DNA of 64,000 nucleotides from [Streptosporangium] indianense. Its GTDB lineage: Bacteria; Actinomycetota; Actinomycetes; Streptomycetales; Streptomycetaceae. The notes beneath the pieces were generated by a model that was not told the origin of the DNA, made no database searches, and was given only the letters and a program-made list of their open reading frames with translations. Location of the stretch: positions 1 through 64,000 of the forward strand of contig NZ_JAKEIO010000040.1 of NCBI RefSeq assembly GCF_021474405.1. The letters are read 5' to 3'. Below, in pieces: positions 58,293-64,000 of this stretch; positions within the stretch are counted from its first letter, which is position 1; the number at the start of each line of letters is the position of its first letter. The translations under genes and the position numbers were made by a program.

Positions 58293-61151
58293 TCAGGGGA
58301 CTTCATCCAGCGGGCAGGAAAAGCGGCCGCCGGGCCCCCAGGTGGTGACGGTTCGCGCGCCATCGGCGAGCACTCCGCAGGTGAGGTCTGTGACCCGCTT
58401 GCCCTCGGGGGTTATCTCGCGAATGTGGATCTCCTTGTTCGGCGGATAGTTGTGACCGCTGTCCAGTGTGATGACCCCGGATTCCCCGACGTACTCACGG
58501 ACGCCGGGATTCTGGAGGTAGGTCACGAGCGCACTGGGTGAGAAGGAGCGGTCTGTGGTGAAGATCGCGTTCATGGCCTCGGAGAGGATGTTGGCGGCGT
58601 CGTAGCCCACCGCGGCGTCGCTCTCCGCGGACAGGTGGAACGCCTCCCGGAAGGATCTGGCGAACGGCCCGCCAGGGGCCGGCCGGCTGAACTGGCTGTA
58701 GAAGAGGGTCAGCCCGCCGTACCTCTGCGACATCAGCCGTGGATGCATGGTCAGGCCCGGGGCAGGGCTTTCAGCCAGCACCGCCACGCGGCCCTGGCGG
58801 GCGCGGCATTCCCGGTCGCCCTGCATGGAGTGGAACAGGTCTTCCATGACGCCGGAGCGGCCCGCGTAGAGGACGAAGCCGTTGGTGCGGTGGACCAACG
58901 TGCAGACGGTCTCGGCTACGTCGCTCGTCGGGCGCCCGTCTTCCTTCTCGCCGTACGGCACGAGGTGCACAGGCCCGGTCGAGCGGTAGGCGGCGTCGAA
59001 GCGGTGGGCGAGGTCGGCGCTGAAGTACTCGTCCCGAGGATCGAACACGACGACGGCGGCCGGACCGGCGTGGCCGGAGGCCGGCTCCGCCAGAGTCCGC
59101 AGCCGCGGCGAGTGGCGAGCGAAGGCGGCCATGACCTTGGCGATGCGCGCGTTGGGCGGTGAGAGCTGGAAGTACGACACGGGTGAGTTGCCCTCGACCA
59201 TGCGCTGGCCGGAGACGCCGGTTCCAAGGACGGTGATGCCCCGGGTCCCCAGTTCGATCGCGGCCTGCTGGGACTCCGGACGGCTCTGGGCGAGTCCGAT
59301 GACCGCCGCGATGTGGTCCTTGCTCGCCCGGTCGATGATCATTTGCGTGACGTCCACGTCACTGCGGTTGGTGGTATTGAGGCCGCCGCGTGAGCCGTAG
59401 CGGAAGTATTCGCCTGCGTTGGCGACGAGCAGCCGCACGGGCACCTGGGACTTCAGGTGGCGATCGTTGATCTGCTTCTGGGCGAGCAGCGCTCCGCGCA
59501 GCATCTGGAAGCCCGTGGGCACGGTGCGCTTTGATTCCGAGCCGACGCTCAGCGGCGCGAAGAAGACGAGCGTTCGGTAGGGCCGGTCCGTGTCCACCTG
59601 AGCGTTCTGGCGGCCGAGGGTCCGCACCAGCTGTCTGAGGTCCGGCGCGTACAGGCCATGGGCCAGGTCGCAGCCGTCGATGCCGTCGGTGAGGCCGACA
59701 ACCTCGCCGGTCGGCACCTGCCGACAGGAGGAGGTGGGGTGCCCGACAGCCGTGGGATGTTCGTCGAAGAAGAGCCCCACCAGCTCCCTGGACAAGGCGA
59801 CGCCACCGGCGCACAGCACCGCCGCAGCGGTGGCGGCAGCCACCGGACGCGCCCAGTCGAGGCGACGGGGGCGACGGAAGTGGACGGCGCGGTGCGAGGC
59901 CAGCCGTTCCGCCGCGGTGCCGTCGTCGGGCGTGCGTGGCAGGGGCAGCACGTGCACGGCATCGGCGGCCCGGCCGGCGACCGCCGCCGAGAACAGTTCG
60001 GCCGCCGCCCGGCCGGCTCGGTGGGCGTCGGCGCCGCCCTGCACGCCCTGCACGGTCTGGCGCGGCAGACCAGCGGCGTACGAAGGTAGTTCCTCCGTGG
60101 CGGCGCCCAGCACCAGCAGCGGACTGGAGCCGTTGTCGCGGGAGACGGCCGCGTACGTGTCGAGGAACTTCCGGCAGGCGGATCCCTCGCCGCCCACGGT
60201 CGGCAGGAGCAGGACGAAGGCCCATCTGCGCCGCGGACGGAGGCGGCTCCACAGCCGTGGCCGTGCCGCCCTGGCCAGGTCTCGGATCAGCGCGGTGAGG
60301 AGGACCTGGCGGACCACTGCCTCGTCGCGGGCCGCCAGGGAAGCCGCCTCCGGATGACGGCTCTCCGCCGCGTTCTGGGCCAGCGTGTGCTGGTGCGCCG
60401 CGCGCAGTCCTGCCGCCGCGTTGAGGAAGCTCCGGCCGGTCTGGCCCAGCATGCGGCCCACCCACGGGTGGCGTCGGTCGAGGCGCATGCTGTACCACCG
60501 ACGCCGCAGCCCGCCCGGGAGGACGGTCAGCAGTTGCAGGACCGCGCCCCACTTTCCGCCCACGGCCTCGCCGAGCTGCGCGGTCTCGGCGGCCGGCTGG
60601 AACCGCTGGGTGTACCTGTCGCTGAGCATGCCCCGCAGGGCCCGCCGCTCCTCCTCCGCGTCCCCGGGCGGGAGGTCAGCGCGCAGCACCGCCAGGCACG
60701 TGTCGAACTCGGGTAGCCGCAGGGCCCCGGCCCCCTCTGGCATGGAGGTGCGCAGTTGCCGTGCCACGTCCTCCAGCAGCAGCACGTGCGGCCCGCCCAC
60801 GACGTCCTCCCGCGCGCCGCCCCGGATGAGCCGGAGGTCGTCGATGACGGCGTGCGGCGCGAGGCTGGCCAGATGTCGCGTCGTCACGTTCCCGGCCGGG
60901 GACACAAGGCGCTGCCCGTATGCCAGCACGAGTGCGGTGAGCTCCGGATCCGGCTCCGCAGCGCCTGCGGCCGGGTCGCCATCCGGCTCGCGGGCCAGCA
61001 GCAGGGCCGGCAGTCGGCGTCCGCGGGATCGCGACAGGGGTGGCAGACCAGCCCGCCGGTCGGCGACGTACCGGTCGATCACCCGGACGATCTCGTCGAA
61101 GCCGACGGGCAGGACGAGCTGTTGCTCGTCGCCGAGAGGTGAGTGCAGCAC
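58293..61151 (-). CDS. Large single-pass receptor-like protein with periplasmic-binding ectodomain
   Basis: A 952-residue protein. GTG 61151 is chosen because TTGGAGG lies six bases before it; a longer ORF upstream has no coding character. Residues 1 to about 430 are a cytoplasmic domain that I cannot assign, with motifs such as PHVLLLEDVARQL and RWAFVLLLPTVGGEGSAC but no P-loop. A transmembrane helix follows at about 436-456 (PVAAATAAAVLCAGGVAL). Residues 480-950 resemble a branched-chain-amino-acid-type (Peripla_BP_6) receptor: GALLAQKQIND near the start, ARLAKVMAAF-type core, and VGYDAANILSEAMNAI near the end. It could sense an extracellular ligand and signal inward. No partner gene is adjacent. 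Confidence 0.72.
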   Translation of the reverse strand: MLHSPLGDEQQLVLPVGFDEIVRVIDRYVADRRAGLPPLSRSRGRRLPALLLAREPDGDPAAGAAEPDPELTALVLAYGQRLVSPAGNVTTRHLASLAPHAVIDDLRLIRGGAREDVVGGPHVLLLEDVARQLRTSMPEGAGALRLPEFDTCLAVLRADLPPGDAEEERRALRGMLSDRYTQRFQPAAETAQLGEAVGGKWGAVLQLLTVLPGGLRRRWYSMRLDRRHPWVGRMLGQTGRSFLNAAAGLRAAHQHTLAQNAAESRHPEAASLAARDEAVVRQVLLTALIRDLARAARPRLWSRLRPRRRWAFVLLLPTVGGEGSACRKFLDTYAAVSRDNGSSPLLVLGAATEELPSYAAGLPRQTVQGVQGGADAHRAGRAAAELFSAAVAGRAADAVHVLPLPRTPDDGTAAERLASHRAVHFRRPRRLDWARPVAAATAAAVLCAGGVALSRELVGLFFDEHPTAVGHPTSSCRQVPTGEVVGLTDGIDGCDLAHGLYAPDLRQLVRTLGRQNAQVDTDRPYRTLVFFAPLSVGSESKRTVPTGFQMLRGALLAQKQINDRHLKSQVPVRLLVANAGEYFRYGSRGGLNTTNRSDVDVTQMIIDRASKDHIAAVIGLAQSRPESQQAAIELGTRGITVLGTGVSGQRMVEGNSPVSYFQLSPPNARIAKVMAAFARHSPRLRTLAEPASGHAGPAAVVVFDPRDEYFSADLAHRFDAAYRSTGPVHLVPYGEKEDGRPTSDVAETVCTLVHRTNGFVLYAGRSGVMEDLFHSMQGDRECRARQGRVAVLAESPAPGLTMHPRLMSQRYGGLTLFYSQFSRPAPGGPFARSFREAFHLSAESDAAVGYDAANILSEAMNAIFTTDRSFSPSALVTYLQNPGVREYVGESGVITLDSGHNYPPNKEIHIREITPEGKRVTDLTCGVLADGARTVTTWGPGGRFSCPLDEVP

Positions 61152-61483
61152 GCGGAACCTCCAAGTGGCATCCCTCGGTGGAGTGTTGCGTGAGTCTATG
61201 AACGGAATATGCCATACGGAGGCTTTGCTGCTTATCGACTCCTTCTGATGGGGTGTGACCGCAGTTCGCCCACATTGCTGCTGCCGAAGTGAGGGACTGG
61301 TGATCAGCAAGAGATGCCGGGAACGTGTTGCCTGCACGGCTGTAAGTTCGAGCTGTGTCTATATCCCGCGGAGGGAGAACAGCCACTGGGAGCTGCGTGA
61401 ACACTTCTGCAGGCAGGAACAGGCACCGGTGGCACGGCGAACCCTGCGGCGCAAGAGGGCGAGCCGGCAGGGCATACGACGAC

Positions 61484-61813
61484 ATGATCGAACAGTCGTG
61501 TCACTCAGGTCGTATTCCTCGGGCACGGCGATCGGTGCTGGTCGCCAGCGAGGAGCAGACCGCGGAGGTCGTCGACCGCCTGCGCGTGCCCTTCATGGCC
61601 GCGAACTTCGGCGCACCGCACACTCTCGTCGAACAGAGCACGTCCTTCACCTACTTCGAGTACTCCGACAACTCACTGGTGAGCATCGGAGTCCCGCGCG
61701 GCACGGTGCGACTGGCCCTCGGGTACAGCAACGACGTCGCGGACATCATCAAGGACCTGGATCAGTCGCTGTCTCACGTCCTGTCCCGGACCGGGGATTC
61801 CGTCGCCTCCTGA
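61484..61813 (+). pseudogene. C-terminal fragment of a Cys/Met-metabolism PLP enzyme
   Basis: The frame reads the last part of a cystathionine gamma-lyase/methionine gamma-lyase-like protein: VPFMAANFGAPHTLVEQSTS, then GVPRGTVRLALGYSND and VADIIKDLDQSL. About 95 of the usual 390 or so residues remain, without the PLP-binding Lys domain. The preceding codons (SGRIPRARRSVLVASEEQ) are not a family N-terminus. It is adjacent to the putative RiPP locus but on the opposite strand and cannot be functional. Confidence 0.62.
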
Positions 61814-61818
61814 CCCAT

Positions 61819-61859
61819 CGACCGCCCGCACCGATCCGTTCACGCCTGCGCGGCGGTCG
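61819..61859. terminator. Possible bidirectional stem-loop
   Basis: CGACCGCC (61819-61826) and GGCGGTCG (61852-61859) form an 8-bp stem over a 25-nt loop between the convergent PLP fragment and peptide-modifying enzyme gene. A weak terminator candidate. Confidence 0.3.
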
Positions 61860-61940
61860 GTGCCCCCGGGTGAGGAGCAATTCGCCGTCCAGCCGGAGCA
61901 GCCGTATCGGCCGGGGGGAAGCGCACCTCGGGCGGGACAG

Positions 61941-63464
61941 TCACGTGTCGTGCGTGACCAGACCGGCCGCCACGAGCAGGCGCAAGCTGTCGGTCACGTG
62001 CCGGCCAGCCTCCTCCGAACCGACGGGGAGACCCGCCGCTCCGGCGTAGGCTGTGCGCAACGAGTCGAGGTCGCGCCCGTCACACAGCGAATAGACCGTC
62101 CATGAGCGCGCGTTCAACCAGTGCATCCGTCCGGACCGAACGGTGCTGACCACGAGTTGCCCCAGGTCGGGCAGAGCGCACGCGTCCACCGGCGTGACGC
62201 GACGCAGAGCACTTGCCGACGCAATCTCCTGAGATGGCACCGCTTGTGGCAGCCGCGTGCCCCCGACCTCGACCCCTTCGTCGGAGTCCGGCGCGTCCAC
62301 ATCCACCAGACGCAGGGCGGTGAGCAGCCAGCGGGCGAACCGGCGCCCGTTCTCGGTGAGGGACTGCTCGGGCAGCGACAGTACGCACTCGGCGAGGTAG
62401 CGGGCCCTCTCCGCACTGGTGCGGTACTGCCCGCTCAGCGCGGCGGGAGTGCCCGGACTGGGCTCGTCCAGGTCCTCTACCGACGGGGGCGGGCCGAACC
62501 TTTCCCGGATCACCTCGCCCGCCCCCTCGGCCGCGGCTCGGATAACCATTAGGTGCACATAGAAATGCAGGGCGACGAACACCCTGATGACAGTCCAAGA
62601 ACCGATCCGCCACGGAATGGGGACGGTCTCGGTGGCGTTCCTGACCAAGGAGCCCGTGCGGAGTGCGTCGAAGAGCTTGAGATGGGCGCCCTCGTGCAGA
62701 AGGCTTTCGGCGATGAGCCACGGCGACGTGCAGCGTTCGGGCGCCAGGAGCACCGTCGAAGGAAGTGGATCGCCGCCCGACATGGACTGAAGAGGGCCTT
62801 CTTCACTCGCGCGGCGGGTGAAACCCACCATGGTGACGTGCCCGAGCACACCAGCTCCCGAGGCAGGCAGCAGCGTCGCGAGGAGTTCCGCGCCGTCCCG
62901 CAGGACGGCACGCTCCGCGTCCGTCGGATCGACAGGACTGCCCGCCCGGCCCCCACCGAGCGCATCGCGGTACAACTCCATGAGGCGCCCGGCCAGCATG
63001 TCCTGGGAGGGGCCCTGCGGTGTCGGCTCGCTCAGCACCCAGGCGTCCCCGAGACCGGGCCAGGCAGACCGGTGCGGATGGATGAGGGCTTCGCAGGGGC
63101 CCAGCGAGGACGGGATCTCCGCCGCCGGAACAGTCAGGTGGCCACGCACGTACAAGCCGAACGAACTGCGCTCGAGGCGGTCGTTCTCCAGCCGCGCGAG
63201 GTCGACCTCGAAGCAGTTGCGCAGCACCGGGTCGTACAGCAGCGGCCGGAGGCGCTCCGCTGATGCGGCGGCCGTCGTCCGCAGCACGTCCGCCGCCTCG
63301 CCGTCATGCCGCGCCAGCATGGTCAGGCCCAAGCGGAACCGGGCCAGGTTGCGCGCGCGGATGGCATCGGAATCGCCGAACTGCCGGTCGGCGCAAAGCA
63401 ACGTGTCGGCTTGCGCTGCCCGGTCCGTGACCGGCTCAGCGGAGGGTGAAGAAGGCAATGACAA
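61941..63464 (-). CDS. HExxH-type peptide-modifying enzyme (putative peptide beta-hydroxylase) with PqqD-like C-terminus
   Basis: A 507-residue protein of the HEXXH-motif peptide-modification family, members of which are described as alpha-ketoglutarate-dependent peptide beta-hydroxylases in RiPP pathways. The metal motif is in IAESLLHEGAHLKLFDAL, with HEGAH at about residues 257-261. The C-terminal 80 residues resemble a PqqD-type leader-binding domain (ARSWTVYSLCDGRDLDSL, then a SLRLLVAAGLV helix). The start is TTG 63464, preceded by AAGGA. A 44-codon peptide gene lies 88 bases upstream in the same direction, with a hairpin between them. Confidence 0.8.
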   Translation of the reverse strand: MSLPSSPSAEPVTDRAAQADTLLCADRQFGDSDAIRARNLARFRLGLTMLARHDGEAADVLRTTAAASAERLRPLLYDPVLRNCFEVDLARLENDRLERSSFGLYVRGHLTVPAAEIPSSLGPCEALIHPHRSAWPGLGDAWVLSEPTPQGPSQDMLAGRLMELYRDALGGGRAGSPVDPTDAERAVLRDGAELLATLLPASGAGVLGHVTMVGFTRRASEEGPLQSMSGGDPLPSTVLLAPERCTSPWLIAESLLHEGAHLKLFDALRTGSLVRNATETVPIPWRIGSWTVIRVFVALHFYVHLMVIRAAAEGAGEVIRERFGPPPSVEDLDEPSPGTPAALSGQYRTSAERARYLAECVLSLPEQSLTENGRRFARWLLTALRLVDVDAPDSDEGVEVGGTRLPQAVPSQEIASASALRRVTPVDACALPDLGQLVVSTVRSGRMHWLNARSWTVYSLCDGRDLDSLRTAYAGAAGLPVGSEEAGRHVTDSLRLLVAAGLVTHDT

Positions 63465-63508
63465 CCGTCCTTCGGCAGCGGGATGACGGACGCGGGAGGG
63501 GCAGCGGC

Positions 63509-63540
63509 CGGCATCGGGCCCTTCCGTGGGTACGATGCCG
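63509..63540. promoter_or_regulatory. Stem-loop between peptide gene and modifying-enzyme gene
   Basis: CGGCATCG (63509-63516) pairs with CGATGCCG (63533-63540) around a 16-nt loop. A partial terminator or mRNA-stabilising hairpin after a RiPP precursor gene is common and lets the peptide be made in excess over the enzyme. Confidence 0.5.
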
Positions 63541-63552
63541 ACCGGTCACGCG

Positions 63553-63687
63553 TCAGGCGGTGCGGGCCGCCTGGTAGGACGGGAGCCAGGCGCGCTCCTC
63601 CGGCGCGTCGACGGCGACCAGCGCAGAGTCGTCGTCGAGGTACGTCTGCGGAGCCAGCTCCGGCGTTTCGATGGTGTCCACCAGCAT
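63553..63687 (-). CDS. Candidate RiPP precursor peptide (44 aa)
   Basis: A 44-residue open frame that is below usual gene-calling length. GAGGGG precedes it, nine bases before ATG 63687; an ATG three codons upstream has no spacer to that site. The N-terminal half is leader-like and acidic (MLVDTIETPELAPQTYLDDD) and the C-terminal half (SALVAVDAPEERAWLP then SYQAARTA) is a plausible core with Asp, Trp, Tyr and Ser but no Cys. The TGA is 88 bases before the TTG start of the HExxH enzyme gene on the same strand. Codon third positions are G/C-rich throughout, as in real genes here. Confidence 0.62.
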   Translation of the reverse strand: MLVDTIETPELAPQTYLDDDSALVAVDAPEERAWLPSYQAARTA

Positions 63688-63903
63688 GTTTTCCATCCCC
63701 TCTGTTCACTGACAGTACGGACCCTGACAGGCCAGAAAGCAGCCCGCCGGAACATCATGTTTCGCCATACCAGGTCTCAAGCCAATGGGACTTTTGTCCC
63801 CGATTTCCTCCCACACCCCGTCAGACTTGGTGGAAACTCTGTCGTCTTTCGCCCCGAGCGTAACGATGGGCCGACTCATTGAGGGCCAGCCACCCTGCTG
63901 CGC

Positions 63904-64000
63904 ATGACCTCCGCCCCCACTCCCGAACAGCGGGCCACCTACCGGGAAGTGCTATCCGACCGGCGGTTTCGGTTGCTGTTCGTGACCAGGATCCTGACGG
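63904..64000 (+). CDS. MFS transporter, N-terminus only (partial, runs off window)
   Basis: ATG 63904 begins TSAPTPEQRATYREVLSDRR followed by FRLLFVTRILT, the cytoplasmic start and first helix typical of major facilitator transporters. The gene continues beyond base 64000. It is divergent from the RiPP-type locus and could export its product, but that is inference. Confidence 0.6.
   Translation, partial: MTSAPTPEQRATYREVLSDRRFRLLFVTRILT

Noticed and set aside
61152..61337. 62-residue N-terminal extension of the receptor-like protein
   Set aside because: Lower GC, no coding pattern and no ribosome-binding site; GTG 61151 has a near-perfect TTGGAGG.
63694..63696. ATG three codons upstream of the chosen precursor-peptide start
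   Set aside because: The GAGGGG ribosome-binding site abuts it without a spacer; the ATG at 63687 has correct spacing.

Overview
The window is high-GC actinobacterial DNA, almost certainly Streptomyces. Evidence: third-position GC bias, many GTG starts, ATGA/GTGA overlaps between operon genes, an LmrA/YxaF-type TetR with its operator, a RsbW-like ATP-binding protein, a mycothiol-dependent-type isomerase, and Sec/Tat/lipoprotein exports. No rRNA, tRNA or CRISPR array was seen. The many orphan enzymes, gene fragments and recombinase or transposase remnants suggest accessory sequence such as a chromosome arm; that is inference.

Layout. 1-2.8 kb: tail of an exported protein, an isochorismatase-like gene, an internally deleted glycosyltransferase (GT) pseudogene, and a type IB topoisomerase. 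3.3-11.9 kb: a tightly coupled sugar operon (UXS-like epimerase, carbamoyltransferase, GT2, heptose-bisphosphate-phosphatase-like HAD, GT9, GT4-like, a GT4-GT9 in-frame fusion, a GT2 fragment). 11.8-23.5 kb: regulator/enzyme pairs (MarR-MFS, isomerase/HxlR/hydrolase, TetR with an SDR-hydrolase fusion), a recombinase remnant, a glutamine cyclotransferase, a biotin-carboxylase fragment and two secreted RTX-like repeat proteins. 23.9-28.8 kb: a compact four-gene operon encoding a membrane TIR-like protein, a pseudokinase, a TIR-TIR-GUN4 protein and an SPFH protein; it looks like a signalling or conflict (defence) system and is the strongest candidate for something undescribed. 28.8-29.5 kb: a scrambled second copy of the GT9 gene at 11 kb. 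29.6-44.5 kb: an esterase with a WYL regulator, then an alcohol/polyol module (Fis/AcoR-like activator, Zn-alcohol dehydrogenase, five-gene GlpV/P/Q/S/T-like ABC importer), a peptidoglycan-binding membrane protein, a GMC oxidoreductase and a hydrolase. 45-50.5 kb: acetyltransferase, a broken CSLREA beta-helix gene, carboxylesterase plus PaaK-like adenylating enzyme, and a RsbW-like kinase. 50.5-56.2 kb: lactate utilisation (lutC, lutB, lutA, lldP) with a divergent FadR-type regulator and two identical operator boxes. 56.6-58.3 kb: two small secreted proteins and an IS481 relic. 58.3-64 kb: a 952-aa single-pass receptor-like protein, a PLP-enzyme fragment, and a probable RiPP locus: a HExxH-type peptide-modifying enzyme preceded by a 44-codon peptide gene that is too short for ordinary gene callers, with an MFS gene starting divergently at the right edge.

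All calls come from reading the sequence and translated frames. No database search was run, so family names rest on motif recognition.
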